Source: UBA4781 sp963674975 (GTDB lineage Bacteria; Chloroflexota; Anaerolineae; Anaerolineales; Anaerolineaceae). Taken from it: a stretch of DNA of 64,000 nt. The stretch covers positions 2,170,001 through 2,234,000 of the forward strand of contig OY771913.1 of the NCBI GenBank assembly GCA_963674975.1, read 5' to 3'. Made by a program: the position numbers and the translations under genes. This document shows positions 8,306 to 16,287 of this stretch, piece after piece. Position 1 is the first letter of the stretch, and every line of letters starts with the position of its first letter. Under the pieces are notes generated by a model. That model was not told where the DNA came from. It searched no databases and saw nothing but the letters and a program-made list of their open reading frames with translations.

Positions 8306-8812
8306 ATGGTTGACCTGATACCGTATACAAAAGACGTTGAAGAAGAAATGGTCAAAAGGATCGTCGATTTTTTCGGCTACCACAGCAGCTTATTGGATGT
8401 GGATAGAAAAGAGATCGACCAGCAGACTGTAGAAGCGCGGGATACCCTGCGTGAATGGCTGTCTGAAGCGCATGAATTTTATATGATCGTTTCTCAAGAA
8501 AAGCGAGTGGGGTTCCTGCATCTCTGGTACAAGGGTCCGCAGGTGGCATGGATCGAGGATATCTATGTGGATAAAGAATACCGCTCACAGGGCATTGCCT
8601 CTCAGGCGATCCGCATCGCAGAGAAGATCGTGAAAAGCCGCCCTAACTATGTTGCGGTATGTCTGGATGTGGTTCCCAGGAATGAAAGTGCAATGCGTCT
8701 TTACTATAAGCTGGGTTATGACTCCGTGAATATCATCACCCTGCGCAAAGAACTGGGAGAGAACAAACGCGACAGGATCGAAAGGATTTTCGGGCTGAAT
8801 TTTAAAATATGA
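8306..8812 (+). CDS. GNAT family N-acetyltransferase
   Basis: About 168 residues of the GNAT fold. The acetyl-CoA-binding core is the IEDIYVDKEYRSQGIASQAI region (R/QxxGIA motif), followed by a VCLDVVPRNESAMRLYYKLGY segment typical of motif B. I prefer the ATG at 8306 because AAGAAGAG lies at good distance; an ATG at 8300 is also in frame but sits on the ribosome binding site. It opens a run of plus-strand genes (acetyltransferase, nitroreductase-like, acetyltransferase, small membrane protein). The substrate is unknown. Confidence 0.83.
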   Translation: MVDLIPYTKDVEEEMVKRIVDFFGYHSSLLDVDRKEIDQQTVEARDTLREWLSEAHEFYMIVSQEKRVGFLHLWYKGPQVAWIEDIYVDKEYRSQGIASQAIRIAEKIVKSRPNYVAVCLDVVPRNESAMRLYYKLGYDSVNIITLRKELGENKRDRIERIFGLNFKI

Positions 8813-8856
8813 GCTGTAACTTTTCATGACTTTTATACATTAAGGAGAATTGAACG

Positions 8857-9600
8857 ATGGAAAATTTATATGACATGCTTTTTAAAAGGAAGTCGATCAG
8901 AAAGTATGATAAAAAACTGTCCGTTTCTGAAAAAGAGATGCAGTTGATAAAGCAGCAGATCGAAGCTCTTGTTCCGCTGGATAAGGATATCGGGGTCCGA
9001 TTCAAGATCGTAAAAAGGGAAGAAACCAGCGCCAGATGGGGAGAATACTGCCTGCTGATATACAGCGAGAAGAAGGCTAACTACCTTCTCAATGCGGGAT
9101 ATATGCTTGAACAGATGGATCTGTTTTTTGCTTCCCTCGATATCGGCGCATGTTGGGTTGGGATGGCAAATCCGGAGGAGCAGCAGCTGGACGGTCTGGA
9201 TTTTGTGATCATGATCACTTTCGGGAAGAGCCGCCCGGAAGATTTTCGAAAAGATCTGGCAGAGTGCAACCGTAAGGACAGCAGCATGATATGGCAGGGA
9301 AAATTCGATCCCGCGGTGGTGGATGCGGCATGCTGTGCGCCCAGCGCCTGCAATTCCCAGCCCTGGAGAGTGGTGAGTGAGGATCACTGCATTCAGGTGT
9401 ATCGCAATCCTTCGACCCTATCTCTTACCCTATCTAAAAATCGACTTCATTATTTCAATGCTGTTGATATGGGCATCTTTCTCTGCTTTCTTGAAATCAG
9501 CCTGCAGCATAATAAGTATTTATTTAAAAGAACGGTATGTGAGGAGCAAGATACCGCAGCAAAGCAGATTAAAATTGCGGAATACTCTCTACTTTCATGA
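8857..9600 (+). CDS. Nitroreductase-like protein (TM1586-like, two lobes)
   Basis: 247 residues. The N-terminal FKRKSIRKYDKK (about 8-19) is the flavin-binding start of nitroreductases. GACWVGMANPEE (about 101-112) and CCAPSACNSQPWRVV (about 160-174) are the other flavin-contacting parts. Carrying the CAPSACNSQPW segment in the second half, rather than near the N-terminus, is characteristic of the rearranged TM1586-like group, as I recall it. An AAGGAG site precedes the ATG. It probably binds FMN; the substrate is unknown. This is the second nitroreductase-type gene within 4 kb. Confidence 0.75.
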   Translation: MENLYDMLFKRKSIRKYDKKLSVSEKEMQLIKQQIEALVPLDKDIGVRFKIVKREETSARWGEYCLLIYSEKKANYLLNAGYMLEQMDLFFASLDIGACWVGMANPEEQQLDGLDFVIMITFGKSRPEDFRKDLAECNRKDSSMIWQGKFDPAVVDAACCAPSACNSQPWRVVSEDHCIQVYRNPSTLSLTLSKNRLHYFNAVDMGIFLCFLEISLQHNKYLFKRTVCEEQDTAAKQIKIAEYSLLS

Positions 9601-9645
9601 ATATGAAAGATACAGTAGTATTTCTGCAATGAAAAGAGGAATGAA

Positions 9646-10263
9646 TTGAAAATAACCCTCCGTCTTGAAGAAGAAAAAGACTATCGTACGGTCGAAGAAC
9701 TTACCCGCGAAGCGTTCTGGAATGTCTACCAGCCCGGCTGCGATGAACACTTCATCCTTCATAATATTCGCAATACCCCGAACTTCATTAAAGAATTGGA
9801 TTTTGTGGCAGAGCTGGATGGAAAGATCGTGGGAAATATTATCTATATGAAAGCGAAGGTTATTTCCGATGTCGGAAAAGAGGATGAAGTGATCAGTTTT
9901 GGTCCGGTGAGTGTTCTACCGGCGTATCAGGGGCAGGGCATCGGCAATTTGTTGATCGAACACACCATGGAACTGGCAAAGCAGCTGGGATATAAAGCGG
10001 TTGTCATTTACGGCAACCCTGCCTATTATCACCGCTTTGGGTTTGAAAACGCTGTGAAGTACAGCATCAGTACCGCGGAGGGTAAAAACTTCGAGGAGTT
10101 CATGGCTAAAGAATTGACTGCAGGCAGTTTAGACGAAGTCTCCGGAAAGCTGTTTCTGGATGAATTGTTTTTCAATATCGATAAGGAGCAGTTGGAGCAA
10201 TATGATAAAATCTTTCCAACCAAAGAGAAAAAAGTGACAGATACTCAACTGAAAGGGGAATAG
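9646..10263 (+). CDS. GNAT family N-acetyltransferase, YhbS type
   Basis: 205 residues. The start is a TTG, chosen because AAGAGGA lies seven bases upstream and the protein then begins with the expected beta strand. The YhbS-type features are VISFGPVSVLPAYQGQGIGN with the QGQGIG acetyl-CoA loop (about 94-99), YKAVVIYGNPAYYHRFGFE, and a C-terminal extension of about 60 residues. Three bases separate it from the next small gene, so the two are probably cotranscribed. The substrate is unknown. Confidence 0.85.
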   Translation: MKITLRLEEEKDYRTVEELTREAFWNVYQPGCDEHFILHNIRNTPNFIKELDFVAELDGKIVGNIIYMKAKVISDVGKEDEVISFGPVSVLPAYQGQGIGNLLIEHTMELAKQLGYKAVVIYGNPAYYHRFGFENAVKYSISTAEGKNFEEFMAKELTAGSLDEVSGKLFLDELFFNIDKEQLEQYDKIFPTKEKKVTDTQLKGE

Positions 10264-10265
10264 AG

Positions 10266-10562
10266 ATGAAAAAAATTTTTCGGTGGATTTTAATAAATAT
10301 CCTCATACTCTACTGTATTGCGGGTTTGGTCTACGGCATCAGCGGGCTGGCAACCAGAAATCTGGTGGGGAAAGAGGAAGTTATCTCTCCCTGGATCGGC
10401 GTTCCTCTGGACGTGATAAGCTGGCCCTGGATGGTCTATGCGGATTGGAAGAATATCGGTATGAAGCTGCAGGATATTCTGGCACTGGGTTCGATCATCC
10501 TGTATATTGTGCTGATGGTGTATTTCAAGATGCGCAGGAAAAAGAAAAGCGAAAATTCATAA
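10266..10562 (+). CDS. Small two-helix membrane protein
   Basis: 98 residues, not recognised. Two hydrophobic helices (about 7-29 and 75-91) flank a soluble loop with WPWMVYADWKNIG. The end is very basic (KMRRKKKSEN), putting the C-terminus inside the cell. A GGGGAATAG ribosome site overlaps the end of the preceding acetyltransferase gene, which argues for coexpression. Confidence 0.6.
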   Translation: MKKIFRWILINILILYCIAGLVYGISGLATRNLVGKEEVISPWIGVPLDVISWPWMVYADWKNIGMKLQDILALGSIILYIVLMVYFKMRRKKKSENS

Positions 10563-10645
10563 GGCTCCCGGCAGTTTGGATGGGGCGAAAAACTCCAATG
10601 ATATAATTGGAATATCTACAAAAAATACATAAGAAGGAGTAGATC

Positions 10646-10951
10646 ATGCCTGATTTTGGACAGCCTTTCTCTGGAATGGCAAAAGAAAAAAAACTGACAA
10701 AGCAAGAATTGATCCGGTCGATTCGATTCATGGTTGCTGCGGAGTATGAAGCGATCCAGCTGTATATGCAGCTTGCTGAATCGACCGATGAACAACTGGC
10801 GATCGATGTATTGAAAGAGATTGCGGATGAAGAGCGAGTTCACGCGGGAGAATTCCTGCGCTTGTTGAAAGAATTGGAACCGGATGAAGAAAAATTCTAT
10901 GCAGAAGGCAGCGAAGAAGTAGAAGGAAAAATCGAAGAATTAAAATCATAA
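10646..10951 (+). CDS. Ferritin-like diiron protein
   Basis: 101 residues. Two helices carry the diiron ligands of the ferritin-like superfamily: AAEYEAIQLY (about 31-40) and IADEERVHAGEF (about 59-70, ExxH). The tail EKFYAEGSEEVEGKIEELKS is acidic. The length and motif spacing resemble the small rubrerythrin-like and encapsulated-ferritin proteins that form dimers. No encapsulin shell gene is in the window, so a cargo role is only a possibility. It has an AAGGAG site, a TATAAT-like box about 45 bases upstream and a strong terminator downstream, so it is likely a single-gene unit for iron or peroxide handling. Confidence 0.75.
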   Translation: MPDFGQPFSGMAKEKKLTKQELIRSIRFMVAAEYEAIQLYMQLAESTDEQLAIDVLKEIADEERVHAGEFLRLLKELEPDEEKFYAEGSEEVEGKIEELKS

Positions 10952-10969
10952 TCGCTGTAATGTGTAATG

Positions 10970-11006
10970 AACAGAAGAGCTGTTTTCCGCATCTCTTCTG
11001 TTTTTT
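10970..11006 (+). terminator. Intrinsic terminator after the ferritin-like gene
   Basis: Ten-base stem AACAGAAGAG/CTCTTCTGTT (10970-10979 with 10993-11002) followed by a T run on the plus strand. Confidence 0.85.
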
Positions 11007-11086
11007 GTCCTCCAAAAATTATGAGAAATAAATTGAATCTTGCACGGCTGTGTTAATATTGAGATAATCAAAAGAAGAGAAATTTT

Positions 11087-11977
11087 ATGAAAAGAAAAGC
11101 GATCCTGATAATTGCCCTATTTGTTCTGCTTGCTTCCTGCAACTTTCCGCTTTTTAAAGCAGAGCCGACCAGCATCTTTGCCCAACCTGCTGAAACGCTC
11201 ACGGCTATGTTTGCCGATTATGCAACTGCCACCGGTGGAGCGGTTCAGCAGACTCAAGAAACTGCATCTGCTGCATTGACCGATACGCCCACTGCAGAAT
11301 CTGTTTCGGTAGATGACAATATGAAACGCAGTGCTGGAACGGTGCTTGCTAAATATCTCAGCAAAAAGCCGGTTCTGGATGGAGATTGGGGAGACTGGAA
11401 GCAGAACACGATTGCCTATCCGGCTTATTATGTGGTCTATGGGCTCAAAGCATGGGAGAACGACTCTGACTGCGAGGCATCATTTATTCTCGGCTGGGAT
11501 GAAAGTTTCTTATATATAGGGGTGAAGGTCAAGGATGATACCTATGTTCAAAATGCAAGCGGAGAATTACTCTACAGGGGAGATGGAGTTGAACTGCTGA
11601 TCGATACGGATCTGCTTGGTGATTTTAATTCCACCAGTTTGAATGAAGACGATTTTCAGATCGGCATTGCACCCGGAAAGGGTAGTACCGGCGGGGTCCC
11701 TGAGGCGTATTTGTGGTATCCAGAGTCGAAAAAAGGCTCCATTACCGATCAGATCGACATTGCGGCTACCAGCACTGCCGGCATCTACCGGGTGGAAATA
11801 CGCATTCCCTGGAGCGTCCTGCAGATCACCCCTGAAAAAGGGATGCGCCTGGGCTTTGAATTTTCCGTGTCTGATAATGACAATCCGGCTGAAAACATCC
11901 AGCAGACCATGCTTGCCAATATTCCCACCCATGCATTTTTAGATCCTACCAGTTGGGGAGAGTTGATCCTGGATTAA
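11087..11977 (+). CDS. Lipoprotein with CBM9-like carbohydrate-binding domain
   Basis: 296 residues. Signal peptide with lipobox LASC (Cys18), a Thr/Ala-rich linker to about residue 80, then a beta-sandwich of the CBM9/DOMON type (about 90-290). The markers are PVLDGDWGDW at its start, FILGWDESFLYIGVKVKDD, GDGVELLIDTD and VEIRIPWSVL. These match the family 9 carbohydrate-binding module seen in xylanases, but no catalytic domain is present. It probably binds sugar polymers outside the cell or acts as a sensor. It is convergent with the thioredoxin-like gene, four bases apart. Confidence 0.82.
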   Translation: MKRKAILIIALFVLLASCNFPLFKAEPTSIFAQPAETLTAMFADYATATGGAVQQTQETASAALTDTPTAESVSVDDNMKRSAGTVLAKYLSKKPVLDGDWGDWKQNTIAYPAYYVVYGLKAWENDSDCEASFILGWDESFLYIGVKVKDDTYVQNASGELLYRGDGVELLIDTDLLGDFNSTSLNEDDFQIGIAPGKGSTGGVPEAYLWYPESKKGSITDQIDIAATSTAGIYRVEIRIPWSVLQITPEKGMRLGFEFSVSDNDNPAENIQQTMLANIPTHAFLDPTSWGELILD

Positions 11978-11981
11978 GAGA

Positions 11982-12815
11982 TCAGAACAGCGCACTGGCG
12001 AGCTCGCGGCGGTATTGAGCTGTCAGCAGGTTCTCTTCTCCAAGCATCTCGATAATGCCGAGGGCGATCTTATGTGCTCTACCGTCACCATAGCGTTTGT
12101 CGCGGCGCAAGATCCCTAAAATTCCATCCATGGCGGCTGCAAGGTTGCCCTTGCTTACCAGGCGGAGGGCATTGCGAAATGCGGCGTCATTTTCATCTTC
12201 TTCGGGAAGTTGATCTTTCAGATAGCTGCGCATCGCTTCTGCAACGGGCAGCAGTGTTTCAGCCCTGCTGTATTCGCGGCTGGCAGGAAAATCGCGCAGC
12301 AGCTCCAGTGCTTCATCCGCTTTTCCCTGCGCAATCAGAGATTTGGAAAGCCCCAGCAGGCTGGCGCTGGAATTAGGTTTGCCGCTGAGCGCGTCGCGAA
12401 AGATGCTTTCGGCTTCTGACCAGCCGCCCTGCACCAGTAAGTTGGATGCTTTTTCAACTGCCAGATCAATGGGGCTGGGGGGAGTAAGCTGATCTAGAAA
12501 AGCACGCACGCGGTCGGGTGGCTGCATACCCACGAATTCTGAAACCACCACACCCTGCACAAATGCTTTCACGGTTGGAATGGTGCGAACTTCATATTGA
12601 AGAGCAAGGTTGGGATTCTGGTCGATATTGACCTTTGCCAGGCGGATCGATCCGCCTGCTTCTAAAACAGCCCGTTCCAGAATGGGTCCGAGAGTTTTGC
12701 AGGGTTGACACCAATCAGCCCAGAAATCAACCACAACCGGGTTGTTCTTTGAAAATGAAAGCACTTCATATTCAAAATTCAATTCATTGGCATGAACGAT
12801 AAATTCCGAAGTCAT
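11982..12815 (-). CDS. Thioredoxin-TPR protein, CnoX/YbbN-like
   Basis: 277 residues. The N-terminal thioredoxin domain (about 1-108) has the complete active site WCQPC. It is followed by a tetratricopeptide-like region (about 115-275) whose last part resembles the tail domain of YbbN/CnoX. Members of this family act as chaperone-like holdases and redox proteins in the cytoplasm. E. coli CnoX lacks an active CxxC, whereas this one keeps both Cys and should be redox active. No signal peptide is seen. It is convergent with the CBM9 lipoprotein gene. Confidence 0.85.
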   Translation of the reverse strand: MTSEFIVHANELNFEYEVLSFSKNNPVVVDFWADWCQPCKTLGPILERAVLEAGGSIRLAKVNIDQNPNLALQYEVRTIPTVKAFVQGVVVSEFVGMQPPDRVRAFLDQLTPPSPIDLAVEKASNLLVQGGWSEAESIFRDALSGKPNSSASLLGLSKSLIAQGKADEALELLRDFPASREYSRAETLLPVAEAMRSYLKDQLPEEDENDAAFRNALRLVSKGNLAAAMDGILGILRRDKRYGDGRAHKIALGIIEMLGEENLLTAQYRRELASALF

Positions 12816-12869
12816 ATTTTCTCACCGGACCGTTTCTTTTATTGTACTATTACAAATGGTGATTGATGG

Positions 12870-13286
12870 CTAGTCTTCGTCGCTGACGGCGGGCTGAACG
12901 ATCTCCATGATATCACCGTGGATATCGATCCTTACCCGAAATCCCATCATTCCCAGGTATTCCCGGTTGCCGGTGGGTAATCCTGAATTCAGAAGCAGGT
13001 CCATTTGTTTATCAATATCTTCCAGTTGATTCTCGATCACGGCTCTGGAAAAGATATCTTCCTGCCCCAGCATTTTAGTTGCCTGGTCGGTAAGCAGTTC
13101 TTTATTATTCAGGATCTGTTCTTTTAAATGATTTAAAACCTGACGGTCAACATACTCGCAGGGGATATGCCTGAAAAATCCATTGTCATCTACAATATAT
13201 GTGGCTTCAGAGCCGACATACGCGGTGGATACGGGATTATCGTTTTCGTCGATGATCAATCCTTCAAATACAGCTTTCTGACTCAT
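12870..13286 (-). CDS. Conserved-looking protein of unknown function
   Basis: 138 residues, not recognised. The start MSQKAVFEGLIIDENDNPV with a following VGSEATYIVDDNGFFRHI reads as a small beta barrel or Ig-like strand pattern. A charged helical middle (about 50-100) follows, then a final VRIDIHGDIMEIVQPA strand. No signal or membrane helix is present. It lies between the thioredoxin-TPR gene and the L,D-transpeptidase genes, all on the minus strand. Confidence 0.6.
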   Translation of the reverse strand: MSQKAVFEGLIIDENDNPVSTAYVGSEATYIVDDNGFFRHIPCEYVDRQVLNHLKEQILNNKELLTDQATKMLGQEDIFSRAVIENQLEDIDKQMDLLLNSGLPTGNREYLGMMGFRVRIDIHGDIMEIVQPAVSDED

Positions 13287-13361
13287 TCTATTCCTCTAAA
13301 TCAATGCAGAATTTTACTCAATAAATGGGGGTTAATATCTTAACGATATCTAAAATCTTAT

Positions 13362-14396
13362 TTAATGAACAACTACCTTTGTGCCGTTGTTAGAGATGTA
13401 TTTTTCCTGACCGAAGGGGACATCGGGCAGGCTCCATAAATAGATCCATTTTGCAGCAGGGATGGGAAGATTCACGCACCCATGACTGTGCCGAACGCCG
13501 AAATCATTGTGCCAGTAGGTACCGTGAAAGGCGATGCCGGTATCGGTAAAGTAAGTTACCCACGGCACCCCGAATAGCTCGCCGTCGTTTTCACCTGTTT
13601 TATCGGTATGTACCATATGGCGGGAAGGACGCTTGTAATTGATCTTAAAATCTCCGGGCGTGGTCGAATAATCGGTGTCCTGATTCAATATCCCTGTGGA
13701 GGCGTGTGAAAGGAATACCGGTTTTCCATATTCGTAGGCGATCACCATTTGATCGGCGATGTTCACCTCCAGCATTTTTTCTTCTGCTGGAATATCGGAA
13801 GAAAATGGAAGCAGTTCATCCTCATCGATGATCTTCATATGTTTTGCTTCAATATAATACGCATCGCCCCAGCGGTCTTCCACGACCTTGTAGTAGGTGT
13901 CGCCTTTTGAGTCGGTGTAAACACCTTTTATCCAGTGGGTGGATCCGTAGTAGAAGAGCAGGTATTCCTCTGACGAGGAATCGGTTTTCCATGCTTTTGT
14001 ATAAGGAACGGTGATGGTGCCTAACTCGCCGCTGCTGTTGATCTTTTCTTTGGGCTGGTTAATGCGCTGCCGCACCGGCTGCAGGCTGCTGGCGGGAATG
14101 TAGCCGTAATCAGTAACCTCATACCAGCTTTTACTATGTTCGTTGATCGGGTCACCGATGATTTCCTGCGCCAGCGGGAGCACGTTGTTTGCGTTGAGAT
14201 AGTATTTTATTTCAGAGGAATATGTCGGATTTTTATAGATAACGGCATTGTCCTTGAAAACTCTTCCCAGCAGGGGAGATGAGGGATCAGTGTTTGCCAG
14301 CATCGATTTCATCGGGAGCGACTGGAGGTATAGAAAGCCCCCTAAGGAACCTTCTGCCGCATATTTCAAAAATTCTCTTCTGTTTATCTTCTTCAT
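13362..14396 (-). CDS. L,D-transpeptidase with Tat-like signal
   Basis: 344 residues. The N-terminus NRREFLKYAAEG fits a twin-arginine export signal, suggesting folded export. Two SH3-like repeats probably occupy about 45-185. The C-terminal YkuD catalytic domain (about 205-340) has the HGTYWHNDFG and HSHGCVN motifs with Cys307 as nucleophile. The enzyme forms 3-3 peptidoglycan cross-links or anchors proteins to the wall. A second transpeptidase gene ends 13 bases upstream, followed by an amidase-like gene, so this is one envelope operon on the minus strand. Confidence 0.9.
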   Translation of the reverse strand: MKKINRREFLKYAAEGSLGGFLYLQSLPMKSMLANTDPSSPLLGRVFKDNAVIYKNPTYSSEIKYYLNANNVLPLAQEIIGDPINEHSKSWYEVTDYGYIPASSLQPVRQRINQPKEKINSSGELGTITVPYTKAWKTDSSSEEYLLFYYGSTHWIKGVYTDSKGDTYYKVVEDRWGDAYYIEAKHMKIIDEDELLPFSSDIPAEEKMLEVNIADQMVIAYEYGKPVFLSHASTGILNQDTDYSTTPGDFKINYKRPSRHMVHTDKTGENDGELFGVPWVTYFTDTGIAFHGTYWHNDFGVRHSHGCVNLPIPAAKWIYLWSLPDVPFGQEKYISNNGTKVVVH

Positions 14397-14408
14397 AAAT
14401 TTGTTTTA

Positions 14409-15446
14409 TTAATTATGCACGAAAACATATGTGCCGATCGGTGCATTTGCATAAACCCAGGCTGCGTCGCTGGTCCACATATTAACACATCCGTGGCTCA
14501 TAGGGGTACCAAAATTGCTGTGCCAGTATGTGCCGTGCAGGCTGTAGCCTTTATAAAAGAACATGGAGTATGGAACGTCGGGTAGATAGTATCCATCGCC
14601 GATCATCAGGTAGGCTTCATATTTTGCATAGATCTTGAACGTCCCGGTCACCGTTGGGTGTGCGCTTGTTCCGGTAGAAACCAGGAAAGACTGCAGGAAA
14701 GTATCTCCCCGGTAGGTATATACCATTTGCTCGCTCAGATCCACCTCGATCCAGAATTGATCGGTTCCGCTGACTACATCCGGAATATCCCAGGAATGGG
14801 CAAAATAACTCGTGTAGTTTTGAACCGCGGTTGGTCGCGGAGTGGAAGTAGGCTTGGGAGTGGATGTTGCCGTGGGAGTCAGTGTGGGAGTGGAAGTGGC
14901 GGTAGCTGTTGGGGTAAGGGTTGGTTTGACGATTGCTCCCGAAGGGCGCGGGTCTTTTGCTTCTTTTGAGGCAGCATTGATGAATGGAAACCCATACCAT
15001 GCAAAAGCGCCAAAGCATAATACGACAATAAAGAGAAATAGAAGAATTCCCCAGGCTGAATGACCTTTAAAAGCTTTCTTTTTCTTTTCTTTCTTCTTTC
15101 CGGATTTTATTGAAGAGGATGGCTGCACTTTGACTTTCTTGGTATCCTCATTCGATTTTTCGCGAGTCTGTTCAGCTTTTTCTTCATTCATTTGCTTTAC
15201 TGCCCAACTCATGCCGCGGCGTGCTTTTTGATTTTTTGGGTCCAATTCCAGTACTCTGGTCAGATAACGCAGGCTTTCTTTCGGTGTGCTGGTAGCTGCT
15301 ATAACAAGATACGCGTCCACATTTTCAGGTGATAGTTTCAGCACTTTATGCGCCCAATCTGCGGCTTCTTTCTTATTGCCTGCTTTCAGGGCGCTTTGTG
15401 CTTTCTCAAGCATCACAAAGATCGATTGTTGGGTAGATTTATTCAT
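14409..15446 (-). CDS. L,D-transpeptidase with cytoplasmic TPR and Pro/Thr linker
   Basis: About 345 residues. I chose the ATG at 15446, which overlaps the stop of the upstream gene by 8 bases; the ORF extends further without support. Layout: a cytoplasmic TPR-like region (about 10-80), a Lys-rich stretch, one membrane helix (about 130-150), a Thr/Pro-rich linker (about 170-210), and a YkuD domain with HGTYWHSNFG and SHGCVN (Cys320). The TPR part inside and the catalytic domain outside suggest assembly with cytoplasmic partners. It is a paralog of the downstream transpeptidase only in the catalytic domain. Confidence 0.87.
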   Translation of the reverse strand: MNKSTQQSIFVMLEKAQSALKAGNKKEAADWAHKVLKLSPENVDAYLVIAATSTPKESLRYLTRVLELDPKNQKARRGMSWAVKQMNEEKAEQTREKSNEDTKKVKVQPSSSIKSGKKKEKKKKAFKGHSAWGILLFLFIVVLCFGAFAWYGFPFINAASKEAKDPRPSGAIVKPTLTPTATATSTPTLTPTATSTPKPTSTPRPTAVQNYTSYFAHSWDIPDVVSGTDQFWIEVDLSEQMVYTYRGDTFLQSFLVSTGTSAHPTVTGTFKIYAKYEAYLMIGDGYYLPDVPYSMFFYKGYSLHGTYWHSNFGTPMSHGCVNMWTSDAAWVYANAPIGTYVFVHN

Positions 15447-16197
15447 CAGCCTTTTCCAGTGTATCCAGATAACATTGAATTCCGTTGACAATGCCGTTGG
15501 CTACGTTTTCAGAATTATCGATAAGTATGGTTTGATCATACAATAAAGAACCCATTTCCAGATAGATCATGGGGGTGTTTTTGTTCACCAGTTCAAAAAG
15601 CCGGTAAGCGGGATGGTCTGCTGCAATGACTTCATAAGAAAAATCTAGTTTTGTGGATGATTGGTAGATCTCCCCCATACAGACTGCCAGCGTATTGGAT
15701 GCGTTGAGGTCGGAGGGGGTCAGGGTGGTGCCTACCATGAATCCGCTTCTGTTGTCGGAAGTATCGTCGCAGGAACCGGTGTATAGAGCCACCAGCAGCG
15801 GACCGCGGAAATTGATCAGATCGAGGTCTGTTTCAGCCAGCAGTTCCACGGGGTAGCCGAGCGCGTTCAATTTCATACTAACCTGGTTGGCAATGGCTTC
15901 GGTCACATTTGCTTCAACAATGCCGTTGTCACAGACGAAACCGCTGTCCACATTCCAGTGACCGACCAGGATGCCGATGGTGGAGTTCCCGGATGTACCG
16001 ACGCTTGCGCTTTCTTGCAGTTCGCTCTGACCCACTTCTTGCTGAGAGAATAACTTATATGGATTCCACAGCGTGAACAGGGTTGCCAGCACTGCCGCAA
16101 CCAGGAGGATGGTTTGCAGAACTCTACCGATGTTGAATGGAGAGGCTGCTGCATCTTCTTTGTCGACGGCTGGCGGGGTTTCAGATTCTTTTCTCAT
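15439..16197 (-). CDS. N-acetylmuramoyl-alanine amidase-like membrane protein, altered zinc site
   Basis: 252 residues with one N-terminal membrane helix (about 26-46) and an Amidase_3-like domain (about 73-245). Visible active-site parts are GHW (His80), GIVEAN (Glu95) and the catalytic-type Glu214 in IYLEMGS. The third zinc ligand of the family, the His of the SIHA(D/N) strand, is missing: the matching stretch reads VALYTGSC (about 136-143), with Tyr in its place. The protein may therefore be a non-hydrolytic wall-binding form or use another ligand such as His195. It is the first gene of the operon with the two L,D-transpeptidases. Confidence 0.72.
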   Translation of the reverse strand: MRKESETPPAVDKEDAAASPFNIGRVLQTILLVAAVLATLFTLWNPYKLFSQQEVGQSELQESASVGTSGNSTIGILVGHWNVDSGFVCDNGIVEANVTEAIANQVSMKLNALGYPVELLAETDLDLINFRGPLLVALYTGSCDDTSDNRSGFMVGTTLTPSDLNASNTLAVCMGEIYQSSTKLDFSYEVIAADHPAYRLFELVNKNTPMIYLEMGSLLYDQTILIDNSENVANGIVNGIQCYLDTLEKADE

Positions 16198-16287
16198 ATT
16201 GCTCTTTTCAAATGAAAACCCTAAACCTCATTCCTGTTAATTAAAATAGTCATTTTGAAATTATACTTTAAGGAAGATAGAGTAAAT

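Noticed and set aside
8866..9387. 173-codon minus-strand frame opposite the nitroreductase-like gene
   Set aside because: Shadow of the plus-strand gene, which has recognisable flavin motifs and a ribosome site.
14658..15063. Plus-strand frames rich in Gly/Val opposite the L,D-transpeptidase linker
   Set aside because: They are the antisense of a Thr/Pro-coding low-complexity stretch, and the gene on the other strand is clear.
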